Positions 16,839 to 25,362 are shown, numbered from the stretch's first letter. The stretch: 64,000 bases of DNA from Bradyrhizobium sp. 170 (GCF_023101085.1 NZ_CP064703.1:7068001-7132000); one strand, 5' to 3'. Translations and numbers: made by a program. The notes: generated by a model not told the origin, from the sequence alone.

Positions 16839-18631
16839 GGCGAAATCGGTTGCGGTGAGGTGGCAACGCTGCGTTCGCAGTTTTGGTCCGAGCGACCTCG
16901 CACCGGTTCGCGCGAAGCAACTTGCGGGCGCGCCAAACACCTCTCGAAAACTTCCCTGCTCTCGCCGAAGGCGGTAACCGCGCCGTCCTGCATGATGGCA
17001 ATCTTGTCCGTTACGCCCAGGATCCCGATCCGGTGGGTGATGATGATGACACTGGTATTGGTCGCCTTCATCCATTCAATGGCGTCGAACAGCATGCGCT
17101 CGCCGAGCGCGTCGAGGCTGGAGTTCGGCTCGTCCAGGACCACGAGGTGTGGGTCGCCGAAGAACGCCCGTGCAAGGCCGAGGCGCTGGCGAAACCCGCG
17201 TGGAAGATTGGCGCCTCCGCCAACGAGGACCGTATCGTACGCCTGCGGCAGCCGAATGATGGTCTCGTGAAGGCCGGCCATCTTTGCTGCTTCAATGACC
17301 TTCTGCAAATCGGCGTCGCCCAGCCGGCCAATGATGTCCTTTACCGTTTCTCCGAAGAGATCGATATCCTGCGGCAGATATCCAAGGCGCCGGCCGCCGC
17401 CCAAATCGCGCACGACCGAAATGTCGACGCCATCGAGCAGGACCGAGCCTGCCGTCGGAGCGGAGATTCCCGTGATGATCTTGCCAAGCGTGGATTTGCC
17501 GGAGCCGGATGGACCGATAATGCCAAGGCATTCACCAGGCGCCAGACAGAACGAAACGCCGTTCAGGAACAAGTGGCTCGTTCCTGGCAGGACGGCGGCG
17601 ACATTGTTCACGATGAGATCGCCCTTCGGCCTGTCCGGGAGGGTCTTGACGTTCGCAACCGGGGTGACAGCGGACATGATGCCGTTGAGCCGGCGGTAGG
17701 CGGCCTGGGCCATCGCGAATGCCTTCCAGCCCGCGATCGCCCCTTCGATGGGCGGGAGCGCGCGTCCGAACAGCATGCTCGCAGCAAAGATGATGGCCGG
17801 GCTCCTGCCCTGCTCCAGGACGAGCCAGGCGGCAGTGCCCATGATCAGCACCTGCGTCAGCGCCCGCATGGGTTTGGAGATCAGCATGATGATCTCGTGG
17901 CGGCGCTGGACCACCTCTTGCTCGCTCCTGGCATCCTGCGCAGCCTGGCGGATGAGGCGTGCGGCACCATCGAGCATTCCCATGGCCCTGATCACGTGGA
18001 GGTTTCCGACCGCCATGCCGAACCATCCCTGGCTCCTCGTCTGTGCGGCGGCCGACCGCGCCAGCGGCCCCTCGGTGAGCCGATCGCCGAGAAGCCCGAG
18101 ACCAAGCAGGAGAAGCGCGCTCAGTGTGCCGATCACGCCCAGTAACGGATGCACGAGGAAGAGGACGCCGAGGAAGAGCGGCGTCCAGAGCACGTCAAAC
18201 AGGGTCGAGCAGGCTCCGGACTGGGCGAACTGACGCAGGGTTGTAAGATCGCGATAGGCTTCAGATGCCCGCGCCCGATCGACTTCATAGGCGTATTTGA
18301 AGCACGTGGAGAGCGTTGCCGGATGGAGTTCTTCTTCAAGCCACTCGCCCATCCGGCCCAATGCAGCGCGGCGCAGTGCATCAAGCACGCCGCCAACCAC
18401 GACGGTAAACGCAACGATGAGCGTCAGCATCAGGAGCGTATCGCTGCTGCGGCTCGACAGAACGCGATCATAGATCTGAAGCAGATAGATGGAAGGCGCG
18501 AGAAGAAGGAGATTATAGCTGCAGCTATACGCGAAAACGAGTCCAAGCGACCCCACGCAGGCCCGCAAGGCCGTCTTCAACGGCGTCCGCGGTGGTGACA
18601 TCGTTTGCAGCCGGAGCGGTGGCATCAGCAT
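16835..18631 (-). CDS. Type I secretion ABC transporter (PrsD/HlyB type)
   Basis: 598 residues with an N-terminal membrane domain (about 30-310; YLLQIYDRVLSSRSSDTLLML is typical of this family) and a C-terminal ATPase. Walker A is GPSGSGKST, the Q-loop region is GYLPQDIDLF, Walker B is LVVLDEP and the switch His lies in IIITHR. The signature motif, usually LSGGQRQR, reads LPRGFRQR, so its Ser and second Gly/Gln are not conserved. An internal ATG at 18601 is possible. It should drive export of unfolded proteins straight to the outside. The two upstream Gly-rich proteins are the likely cargo, and the HlyD gene follows with a 4-base overlap. Confidence 0.9.
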   Translation of the reverse strand: MLMPPLRLQTMSPPRTPLKTALRACVGSLGLVFAYSCSYNLLLLAPSIYLLQIYDRVLSSRSSDTLLMLTLIVAFTVVVGGVLDALRRAALGRMGEWLEEELHPATLSTCFKYAYEVDRARASEAYRDLTTLRQFAQSGACSTLFDVLWTPLFLGVLFLVHPLLGVIGTLSALLLLGLGLLGDRLTEGPLARSAAAQTRSQGWFGMAVGNLHVIRAMGMLDGAARLIRQAAQDARSEQEVVQRRHEIIMLISKPMRALTQVLIMGTAAWLVLEQGRSPAIIFAASMLFGRALPPIEGAIAGWKAFAMAQAAYRRLNGIMSAVTPVANVKTLPDRPKGDLIVNNVAAVLPGTSHLFLNGVSFCLAPGECLGIIGPSGSGKSTLGKIITGISAPTAGSVLLDGVDISVVRDLGGGRRLGYLPQDIDLFGETVKDIIGRLGDADLQKVIEAAKMAGLHETIIRLPQAYDTVLVGGGANLPRGFRQRLGLARAFFGDPHLVVLDEPNSSLDALGERMLFDAIEWMKATNTSVIIITHRIGILGVTDKIAIMQDGAVTAFGESREVFERCLARPQVASREPVRGRSDQNCERSVATSPQPISP

Positions 18632-18698
18632 TGCGGTCCCGCCAGAGATCTGAAGTCCGAACCTTCCGCCCCATTATTCGTCGACTTCGCGACGAATT

Positions 18699-18727
18699 GA
18701 GACCGGCGGCGTTCAGCCGCCGGTCTC
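18699..18727 (-). terminator. Strong stem-loop between substrate gene and ABC exporter
   Basis: A perfect 12-bp inverted repeat (GAGACCGGCGGC and GCCGCCGGTCTC) with a 5-base loop lies between the stop of the 173-residue protein (18746) and the ABC start (18631). No T tract follows, so it may be a partial terminator or a 3'-end stabiliser that keeps cargo mRNA above transporter mRNA. Confidence 0.55.
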
Positions 18728-18745
18728 ACCCCTCACAGGCATCGA

Positions 18746-19267
18746 TCAGCTGAACATGCCTGAATCGTCGATATGGAAGTGCTCGGAATCGTTAAGCACG
18801 TCGCTCAGGTTCACGGATTCGATGCTGGCCTTGAAGTAAACATCTCCGCCTTCCGCCTTGTTGTCGTCTCCGCCGTCGCCGCCGATACCGGCCGCCACGT
18901 TCTGACTCATGTTCGCGGCGAGGAAGTTTTCCTGATAGGCCGTCGTGTTGGCATCCACGTCGGACTTGTTATGGCCGCTCTCCGATTCCTGGTCGCCATT
19001 CGACACGGCCTTTCCGCCCTCTGCCTTGGAAAACTTCTCCGCCTTCGCATTCGCGCCCCCGGCGTCCCAGTATGCCTTCTGGTAAACGTCATCGCCGTTT
19101 TTGACGTGGACGTCGGCGCCTTCCGCCTTGTTGGTCGGCTCGAACTTGATACTCGGGTTGCTGATGATATTGCCCTCGTTGTAACCGTCTCCACCGTTAC
19201 CTGCGCTGTTGCCGCCGGTCGATGCCTTGAACATGATCGTGTCTGAAGGAAATGATGCCTTTGCCAT
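18746..19267 (-). CDS. Gly/Asp-rich protein, probable type I secretion cargo
   Basis: 173 residues with a good ribosome site (GGGAGAC) before the ATG at 19267. It has no signal peptide and no long hydrophobic stretch. It contains GGNSAGNGGDGYNEG near residue 18 and GIGGDGGDDNKAEGGD near residue 127. The same elements form the repeat of the larger protein at 20619-21857. The protein is very acidic and poor in cysteine, both usual in type I secretion substrates. The C-terminus (VNLSDVLNDSEHFHIDDSGMFS) has the acidic, amphipathic look of an uncleaved secretion signal. Position directly upstream of the exporter supports this role; function outside the cell is unknown. Confidence 0.7.
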   Translation of the reverse strand: MAKASFPSDTIMFKASTGGNSAGNGGDGYNEGNIISNPSIKFEPTNKAEGADVHVKNGDDVYQKAYWDAGGANAKAEKFSKAEGGKAVSNGDQESESGHNKSDVDANTTAYQENFLAANMSQNVAAGIGGDGGDDNKAEGGDVYFKASIESVNLSDVLNDSEHFHIDDSGMFS

Positions 19268-19436
19268 GTGAGTCTCCCTGATGTGGTTTGCACACTGTGC
19301 GTCCCAATGTGGACAGCAACGATCTTGGATTTGGACACCGGATCGGTCTAGCCGCCAAAGCTGATGCCACCCTGTGGCAACGGTGTACGCCCGAAATGCT
19401 ACGGTCTCGCCGCCGAGATCCGGCGAGCTTCAATGC

Positions 19437-19569
19437 CGCTGGAGCGTTTTCGAGCGAAGCATGCCCTGGGACTTGATCCGTGGGTAGAGACCGGTCCGCG
19501 TCAAGAAACTGCGTCAAATGAAAAATCGAGAGTTCCGTTTCGATTCTATCGAAACGGAAAAGGCTCTAG
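19437..19569. repeat. Dispersed palindromic intergenic repeat
   Basis: This stretch (GGAGCGTTTTCGAGCGAAGC ... AGGCTCTAG) looks like a repeat I know from memory from intergenic regions of Bradyrhizobium and relatives. Its end holds a perfect 12-bp inverted repeat with a 3-base loop at 19533-19559 (TTCCGTTTCGAT, TCT, ATCGAAACGGAA). The insertion sequence next to it has used the CTAG at its end as target. No coding capacity. Confidence 0.55.
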
Positions 19570-20623
19570 GTGTGGAGCCTCAAGAGGTTGTTCCCGGCTA
19601 TGCGGAGTCTACTGATTGGCGGCTTTGAGTCGAGACTGCCATGAGGCCGGTGCCAATTGTAGCGGTGAAGCCATCTAGGCAACTCGGCGGCACGTTCTTT
19701 TGAGGTGTTGTAGGCTTGGGCATAAGCCCATTCGCGCAAGCTGGTCTGGATGACCGTTCGGCCTTGCCGTTGGTCTTGGGTGTATAGGGCTTGGTGCGGA
19801 TGTGCTTGAGGCGAAGGCGCTTGCAGGCTTTGCGGAAGGCAAAAGATTTGTAGCAGGAGCCGTTATCCGTCATGACACGCTCGACCGTTACCCCGAGGCT
19901 CGTATAGTAGGCGATGGCCGCCTTGAGGAAGGCGACGGCACATCCCTTTTTTCTCGTTCTTCATGACCTGACTGAAGGCGATCCGGGACGCGTCGTCGAT
20001 GCAGACATGCACGTACTCCCAGCCCGGCCCCCTGCCACTGGAGCGCTGGCTGCTCTGGCCGGTTCGATCGCCGGTGATGCGATGGCCGATCCGGTTGAAC
20101 TTGCCGAGTTTTTTGATGTCGATGTGAATCAGTTCACCCGGGTTCTCGCGCTGATAACGCCGGATCGGCTCGGCCGGCTCCAGCGCCGAGAGCCTGTTGA
20201 GGCCCAACCGCCGCAGGATCCGACTGACCGTCGCTGGCGAGACGCCGACTTCGGCGGCGATCTGCTTGCCGGTGTGACGCTGTCGGCGCAACGCCTCGAC
20301 TGCGGCGCACCTGGCAGGCGGGGTTTGGCTTGGCAATGAAAAAGGTCTTGAGGAGCGATCGCGCAATCCATCCACACCTTCCGCGCGGAACCGACCGACC
20401 CATTTGGCGACCGTCTTCGCTGTGGTGTTGAATCGAACTGCGGCCACGGCCTTCGTAAGGCCGCCTTCGATTACGCTCCGCACCATCGCCTCTCGACCTC
20501 TCGGCGTCAGAGGCGCATTCTTATGGGTGTCCATTCGGTTCTCCCTCGGAATCTGAAGCTTCAGCAACCTCAGCTTCCTCGGTCAGGGCCGAATGGACAA
20601 CCTCCTGAAAGCTCACATCTAGG
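19565..20623 (-). mobile_element. IS481-family insertion sequence with CCTAGA target duplication
   Basis: Element 19571-20617 (1047 bases). The ends form an imperfect inverted repeat: TGTGGAGCCTCAAGAGGTTG at the left and, read inward from the right, TGTGAGCTTTCAGGAGGTTG. TCTAGG flanks both sides (19565-19570 and 20618-20623). IS481 itself is known to insert into NCTAGN, which fits exactly. The transposase inside has two frameshifts, so the copy is probably dead on its own. It has pushed the palindromic repeat about 1 kb away from the gene it followed. Confidence 0.88.
19566..20534 (-). pseudogene. IS481-family transposase, two frameshifts
   Basis: Start MDTHKNAPLTPRGREAMV at 20534. An N-terminal helix-turn-helix (LTKAVAAVRFNTTAKTVAKWV), a second one (IAAEVGVSPATVSRILRR) and the DDE integrase core (HIDIKKLGKFNRIGHRITG, CIDDASRIAF, MTDNGSCYKSFAFR, PKTNGKAER) are all recognisable. 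Near 19950 one extra base in an A6G3 run shifts the frame; A6G looks like a slippage site, but a +1 shift would be needed, so a plain indel is likelier. Near 19755 one T is missing after GCCGAACGG. When both are corrected, the product runs to LLRLHT and stops at the TAG inside the target duplication. Confidence 0.88.
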
Positions 20624-21857
20624 CATGATCCAGCAAGTGGAGGTCCGACAACAGCTGCATGGCGAAATCGCCGCCAAACGCAGCGTTGCCGTGGCCGCCG
20701 TCACCACCGATTCCGGCAATCTGGATCGTGCTCTGATCGAACTGGACGTTGTTGGTCTGATGTGCCTCGGCGGTTGAATTGTAGCCGGCGACCGCAATGT
20801 TAATCGGGGCGTAGATCGCCACGTCGATGTCGACCATGCTTCCCGAGAAATGGCCGTTGCCGCCGTTGCCAGCGCTGTTGTTGCCGGTCGCGATGACGTC
20901 AGAGCCGATCAAGTCGAAGATAGAAGAGAAAATGTCCGAACTTCCGCCAATCGCGGCATTGCCGTTCCCGCCATCACCGCCGACGCCGGCCATCTGGAAC
21001 GCAGATTGATCGAACACGACATTGTTTGTCTGATCAGCGTGGGCACTGGAATTGTATCCCGCCACGGCGATGTTGATCGGATAGTAAAACGCAAAGGTCG
21101 CGTGAACGATGCCCCCGTAAAAGTATCCGTCTCCGCCGTTGCCGGCGTGGTTACCCCCGCTCGCGATCACATCGGAGCCAGTCCCGCCGTGGTCGGACGC
21201 GAGGCCCGCCCCGCCGATGGTTTGGTGGGGCCCGTGGCCAGTTCCGGAGACAGACACATCTCCGCCCATCGCGGCATTGCCGTTCCCGCCATCGCCCCCG
21301 ACGCCGGCCATCTGAAACGCGGATTGATCGAACACCACATTGTTCGTCTGATCAGCGTGGGCACTGGAATTGTATCCCGCCACCGCAATGTTGACCGGGG
21401 CATAGACTGCGACAGGAGCATGCACCATTGCTCCAAAGAAGTAGCCATCGCCACCATTGCCGGCGCTGTTGTCACCGGTGACGATCGCGCCAGGGCCGAT
21501 AGACCCGAACGCGCCGACGCTTCCGCCCAATGCGGCATTCCAATTGCCGCCATCACCGCCAACTCCCGCGATCTGCGTTGCGGACTGATCAAAATAGGTG
21601 ATGTTGGTCTGATCGGCGACGGCAGTTGTATGGGTGGCCGCCCGCGTCACGTGGGACGGCTCGGAAGCAGCGTAGCTACTGTGGACCGGCCTCCCGGCGA
21701 AATAGGATTTGATGCCAAGGCCAGCGCCGATGCCCTCAACATGGTCCGGGAAGAGTGGCCGCGAATCCGCGGAAAGCCACCACGAAACTGGCGCGTCGGT
21801 CTCGTATGGATACTTGCTACCGAGGTAAACGCCGTCCGATAGACCCCGAACACCCAT
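20619..21857 (-). CDS. Gly/Asn-rich repeat protein, probable type I secretion cargo
   Basis: 412 residues from the ATG at 21857; a TTG 111 bases upstream is in frame but has no ribosome site. After about 110 unique residues come three full repeats and one partial repeat of about 87-105 residues. Each has QTNNVVFDQSAFQMAGVGGD, then GNAAMGG, a variable loop, GNNSAGNGGDGYF.G and a beta-strand block ending VNIAVAGYNSSAHAD. The lack of signal peptide and cysteine, the acidic Gly-rich sequence and the ABC/HlyD genes downstream all suggest type I export, possibly as an adhesin or matrix protein. Its stop codon is the TAG inside the IS target duplication, so the IS ends exactly at its 3' end. Confidence 0.75.
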   Translation of the reverse strand: MGVRGLSDGVYLGSKYPYETDAPVSWWLSADSRPLFPDHVEGIGAGLGIKSYFAGRPVHSSYAASEPSHVTRAATHTTAVADQTNITYFDQSATQIAGVGGDGGNWNAALGGSVGAFGSIGPGAIVTGDNSAGNGGDGYFFGAMVHAPVAVYAPVNIAVAGYNSSAHADQTNNVVFDQSAFQMAGVGGDGGNGNAAMGGDVSVSGTGHGPHQTIGGAGLASDHGGTGSDVIASGGNHAGNGGDGYFYGGIVHATFAFYYPINIAVAGYNSSAHADQTNNVVFDQSAFQMAGVGGDGGNGNAAIGGSSDIFSSIFDLIGSDVIATGNNSAGNGGNGHFSGSMVDIDVAIYAPINIAVAGYNSTAEAHQTNNVQFDQSTIQIAGIGGDGGHGNAAFGGDFAMQLLSDLHLLDHA

Positions 21858-22189
21858 AGCTGCTGCCCTACCGAAATCGCTTCGCGCCGACTGGACGGAC
21901 GCTCCCGAACTCAAGAAAAGAATGTCACCGCGGCAGGCCAAAAGCCGAGTCGTCAATTCGGATCGCAAACGTTCGGATGGTTGACATGATATCGGTTACA
22001 TCCGTTCGGATGTGGAGTGGGGAAGTGCTCGGTGTATTAACCCTATTATCAGACTTACCTCGTCGCTGCTGCGCGTAAGTCAATTCTGCCGCGAACCCGC
22101 CTCATTGGATCCTAGAAATCGTTCTGCGACGTTGGGCAGATTATTTCCCCCGACTCGGGGCAAGCTTCTTCGTTGCGGAAGAGTAGATC
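21858..22189. promoter_or_regulatory. Intergenic region with repeated CGTTCGGATG operator-like sites
   Basis: CGTTCGGATG occurs twice in direct orientation, at 21970-21979 and 22003-22012, 33 bases (about three DNA turns) apart. The second copy is part of a perfect 16-bp palindrome ACATCCGTTCGGATGT (21998-22013). It lies upstream of the repeat-protein gene on the minus strand and of 22190 on the plus strand. This looks like a binding site for a dimeric regulator, perhaps the LuxR-type protein at 14395; that link is a guess. Confidence 0.45.
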
Positions 22190-22678
22190 ATGATGAGGGT
22201 GGGTCTCATCGTTGTTGGCCTCAGCGCATTGACTATCATGGAGCTGGGGACACCACCGCGCGCGAAGACAACTGCGCCAGATCCGGTCGAGCAACTAACC
22301 GTCGACGTACGCGTATCAGGCGACACGTTGGAGACGGCTGATCGGCTCGAAATCCATCGTTTGCAGCATGAAGCAGCGGTTCAGCCGACCTCACCTGTCG
22401 AACCAACACTACCACCGGATGTGACGACGGCCACAACTCCAGAAGCGGATTTGAGCACTGTTAGGAGCCGTACAGACGACAAGAAGCACGTTGTCAGGAA
22501 ACTAAGACCTGGACCCAAGTACACAGAGCCCAACAAGCCTAAGCCTAAACCCACAACATCCAACAAAGCTGCAAGGATGGATCGGTCGAAGGCGATGGTC
22601 GAGGTCAAGCCGTGTCGTCCATATTCTTTCGATAGTCTGCTTCAAGCATTGAACTTGTCCTCCCGATGCCAGACCTAG
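22190..22678 (+). CDS. Secreted or anchored basic protein of unknown function
   Basis: 162 residues starting MMRVGLIVVGLSALTIMELG, a weak signal or anchor. The rest is low-complexity, rich in Pro, Thr and Lys (KPKPKPTTSNKAARMDRSK), and ends with CRPYSFDSLLQALNLSSRC, a two-cysteine block. No known domain was recognised. It ends 4 bases before the transglycosylase-like gene, so they form a pair; a periplasm-spanning or wall-binding role would fit. Confidence 0.55.
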   Translation: MMRVGLIVVGLSALTIMELGTPPRAKTTAPDPVEQLTVDVRVSGDTLETADRLEIHRLQHEAAVQPTSPVEPTLPPDVTTATTPEADLSTVRSRTDDKKHVVRKLRPGPKYTEPNKPKPKPTTSNKAARMDRSKAMVEVKPCRPYSFDSLLQALNLSSRCQT

Positions 22679-22682
22679 CACA

Positions 22683-23423
22683 ATGGTTTCGTGCAATGTC
22701 GAGTCAGCCGGCGTGAAACCGGCTCACCGCACTCGCCCCCCAAGGGAAGCAGAGAGTGTGGACGAAATCAGACCGCCTCGCCTGGACGAGCGGGGCGCAA
22801 CTGATAGATCGCGAGATTCGCTTTGCATGGCAGTCGCGGAAATCGCTTTAACGGCGGCGATTGCGTTGGCCGTTATCTTAGGCCTCTACATATTTCGCAG
22901 TACTCATCCAAACCGGCAGACAATCGAGGCAATCGACGTCAAGGCTCTGGTGGAGCGCATCATCAAAGTCGAATCGACGGGAATTGCGAGTAAAAGGAAC
23001 AAGCTTTCCAGCGCCACAGGGGCCGGTCAATTTCTTGATGACACATGGCTCGAAGCCGTACGAAAGCATCGCCGCGATCTGATCAAAGGCCGCAGCGACA
23101 AAGAACTCTTAAAGTTACGCCGGGACGCAGAACTTACTCGCGAGATCATTACGCGGCTGGTTGAGCAATATGCCAGGACGCTGCAAAAACGGGATCTGCC
23201 CCTCACGTCCGGTTCCCTCTATCTAGCCTATTTTGCTGGACCAGCTGGCGCCGTAGCTCTGCTATCCGGCGCAGAACACGCCGACGCCGCATCCGTTATG
23301 GCCGCCGCTGACGCGACCGGTCGAACCACCCGCCAAAAACTTGTCAGGGCTAACCCATTCCTCGAGGCACTAACGGTAGGCGATCTCAGAAACTGGGCCG
23401 ATCATAAGATGCGTGGTATCTAG
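22683..23423 (+). CDS. Lytic-transglycosylase-like membrane protein
   Basis: 246 residues. An ATG at 22827, just before the membrane helix (IALTAAIALAVILGLYIF), is a possible later start; the first 48 residues are hydrophilic and Pro/Arg-rich. Outside the membrane comes an SLT-like fold: the likely catalytic Glu in IIKVESTG, then SSATGAGQFLDDTWLEAV, GSLYLAYFAGPAGA and NPFLEALTVGDLRNWA. In this family the Glu cleaves peptidoglycan glycan strands to make room for envelope machines. Nearby transport genes could use such an opening, but no direct link is visible. Confidence 0.7.
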   Translation: MVSCNVESAGVKPAHRTRPPREAESVDEIRPPRLDERGATDRSRDSLCMAVAEIALTAAIALAVILGLYIFRSTHPNRQTIEAIDVKALVERIIKVESTGIASKRNKLSSATGAGQFLDDTWLEAVRKHRRDLIKGRSDKELLKLRRDAELTREIITRLVEQYARTLQKRDLPLTSGSLYLAYFAGPAGAVALLSGAEHADAASVMAAADATGRTTRQKLVRANPFLEALTVGDLRNWADHKMRGI

Positions 23424-23483
23424 ATCGCGCTAGGAGGGGGTGGGGAATGAGCGCGATTTGGAGTGGAACCGAAAGGACTCGCA

Positions 23484-23957
23484 ATGGCAAAGAACACGAT
23501 TTGCCTCTGGTACGATAAGGACGCCGAGGCTGCTGCACGATTCTACGCCGAGACCTTCCCCGACAGCGTAGTGGGCGCCGTCCACCGTGCACCCGGTGAC
23601 TATCCATCCGGCAAGGCGGGTGATGTGCTGACGGTCGAATTCACGGTTGCCGGCGTCGCTTGTCTCGGCCTCAATGGCGGTCCAGCGTTCAAACATAACG
23701 AAGCCTTCTCGTTTCAGATCGCCACTGACGATCAGGACGAGACCGACCGCTATTGGAACGCCATCGTCGGCAATGGCGGGCAGGAAAGCGCGTGCGGCTG
23801 GTGCAAAGACAAATGGGGCGTTTCCTGGCAAATAACGCCGCGCGTGCTAACCGACGCGTTAGCGGCTGGCGGTGATGAAGCGAAGCGCGCATTTGATGCG
23901 ATGATGGGTATGAAGAAAATAGACGTCGCCGCGATCAAGGCGGCGCGGCGCGGCTGA
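23484..23957 (+). CDS. PhnB-like VOC-superfamily protein
   Basis: 157 residues; the ATG at 23484 follows AAGGA. The sequence KNTICLWYDKDAEAAARFYAETFPDSVVG, FTVAGVACLGLNGGPAFKHNEAFSFQI and CGWCKDKWGVSWQITP is typical of the PhnB / '3-demethylubiquinone methyltransferase-like' branch of the VOC fold. Despite that name most members are not known to be methyltransferases; they bind a metal or small molecule in the cytoplasm. No neighbour points to a substrate. Confidence 0.85.
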   Translation: MAKNTICLWYDKDAEAAARFYAETFPDSVVGAVHRAPGDYPSGKAGDVLTVEFTVAGVACLGLNGGPAFKHNEAFSFQIATDDQDETDRYWNAIVGNGGQESACGWCKDKWGVSWQITPRVLTDALAAGGDEAKRAFDAMMGMKKIDVAAIKAARRG

Positions 23958-24038
23958 CGTTGCGGTTGCAGACACTCCGATTCCCCTAAGACCGTGGCAA
24001 GATCGAGCCACGCGGGAAGACGATCCCGGTCTCGTGGC

Positions 24039-24332
24039 TTACGTCTGCGACTCGCGGAGCGACCGCAGCCTGTCTTTCAAATGCAGGAAAAGCTTGCAAC
24101 AGCCTAAAGCGCTTAATAGCGCCGGCGGAAGCATTATCGCGGCAAGCAGCAAAGGCGACATGCTCGATGAAGGGTCGATCCATCTTCCAAACGACCAGCC
24201 CAAAGCAAGATCAATGGAAACAATCAGCAACGCGAGGGCAAGCAGCGGTAAAATGAGCCCTGTAACCATCGAACGCCAGCTTGGCGCAGCTGCTGACCAA
24301 TCGATGCCATCGAAATTCATTTTAATAGCCAT
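24039..24332 (-). CDS. Small membrane protein with two helices
   Basis: 97 residues with two membrane spans (VTGLILPLLALALLIVSIDLALG and PLLLAAIMLPPALLSALGCCKLFL) and a basic tail (KLFLHLKDRLRSLRESQ). The ribosome site is weak, so the start is uncertain. No family was recognised. Confidence 0.5.
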   Translation of the reverse strand: MAIKMNFDGIDWSAAAPSWRSMVTGLILPLLALALLIVSIDLALGWSFGRWIDPSSSMSPLLLAAIMLPPALLSALGCCKLFLHLKDRLRSLRESQT

Positions 24333-25086
24333 GATAATTGAACAACGTGATTATCTTTAAAACCAATGATCGTACGCCTTTTTCCGACTGGTTTCATCGC
24401 ACGGTGCACGGCAGTGGCCCAAGATGCACGCGGCGGAGCCGCAGCACGCCGAGCGGTCCGAAGACTTGTTCTGCGGGGAACCGTCGTGTGCCGCGTCCTT
24501 GCACCTTGTGCCGCTTACGCAGGAAGTGTCGCATGCGATCATAGACGTGGTTGTCGATGGCTCGATAAGCCACGGCATTCTGCAAATGCTATAGCAGCGA
24601 TTTGATACCGTTTGTAGGCCGGAACAGACTTAATTTGGGTTCCAGGTGAATCCGTCTGTGGAGATAATGGCCGCAGCTCGCAGTAAAAATCCGGCCGGCG
24701 TCCGCGTTTGCCCTGATCGATGAGGTCTAGCTACTCGGCCCGCAGCAATGATTTAAGCCGCTTGTATTAATCTCAATACCGAGACCGTCTTCGAGCGATC
24801 GCTTGATATTTACGTGCCTCGCTTCCCTTCAAGGAATAAGGCAAGGCAAATTCCGATGTCGCGCTCCGCGCGTCCCAGCGATGATGAACAATTTCGAATC
24901 TGGTGCGTTAGGCCCGACCAGTCAGCGATCTGCAGCCGGTCGAGAGCGCGCGGATGGTTATTCGAATCCTGTTCGTTTCATGGGCCGTTTTCCTGCTGGC
25001 ATCGCAACTCATTTGCGGCTGCGCCACATTCTTGCATTGGCTTTCGGCAGGCTAACGGCCCCGCGCAGCGATGATGTCCGACAAGA
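24333..25086. other. Gene-poor stretch
   Basis: About 750 bases in which I see no gene, RNA or repeat that I can support. The short open frames have poor starts and composition unlike a protein. Confidence 0.4.
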
Positions 25087-25362
25087 TCAGTACCAGGGCC
25101 ACCAACTGTAACGATACCGCGGATTACCGTAGTTGCCAGGTCCGGCGTACGGTCCATAGAAATTCTTGTCGCCGTAAACCCACCTGGCGACGGGCCGTCG
25201 CACATTCGGTCGATAGCAGTTTCCCGCCTCGTCGCAGATGACCTTCGCGGCCGTGATCAGCGAATCCGGCGCAGGCTGACTATGGCTTAGAAGCGGCGCC
25301 GCATCGGCATTGGTAGCAATCAAAAGGCCGGCCGCCAGCACGGACGCACAGATCGTTCGCAT
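25087..25362 (-). CDS. Small secreted Tyr/Trp-rich protein
   Basis: 91 residues with a strong ribosome site (GGGAGAGAAAG) and a signal peptide (MRTICASVLAAGLLIATNADA). The mature part has a CDEAGNC pair of cysteines and ends in an aromatic, Gly/Pro-rich tail (YGPYAGPGNYGNPRYRYSWWPWY). I know such short tails from other rhizobial secreted proteins of unknown function. Confidence 0.7.
   Translation of the reverse strand: MRTICASVLAAGLLIATNADAAPLLSHSQPAPDSLITAAKVICDEAGNCYRPNVRRPVARWVYGDKNFYGPYAGPGNYGNPRYRYSWWPWY

Noticed and set aside
16839..17075. N-terminal extension of the HlyD gene
   Set aside because: It overlaps the coding end of the ABC gene in another frame and is His/Arg-rich; ATGA at 16838 is the natural junction.
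19940..19965. Programmed -1 frameshift at A6G in the transposase
   Set aside because: Restoring the downstream frame needs a +1 shift, and a second frameshift lies further on, so decay is the simpler reading.
20850..21842. Plus-strand open frame of 330 codons opposite the repeat protein
   Set aside because: It is the antisense of a repetitive gene; repeats keep both strands open. The minus-strand product has the repeat shared with the neighbour cargo protein.
24950..24985. tRNA-like TTCGAATCC word
   Set aside because: No matching acceptor or anticodon stem could be formed around it.
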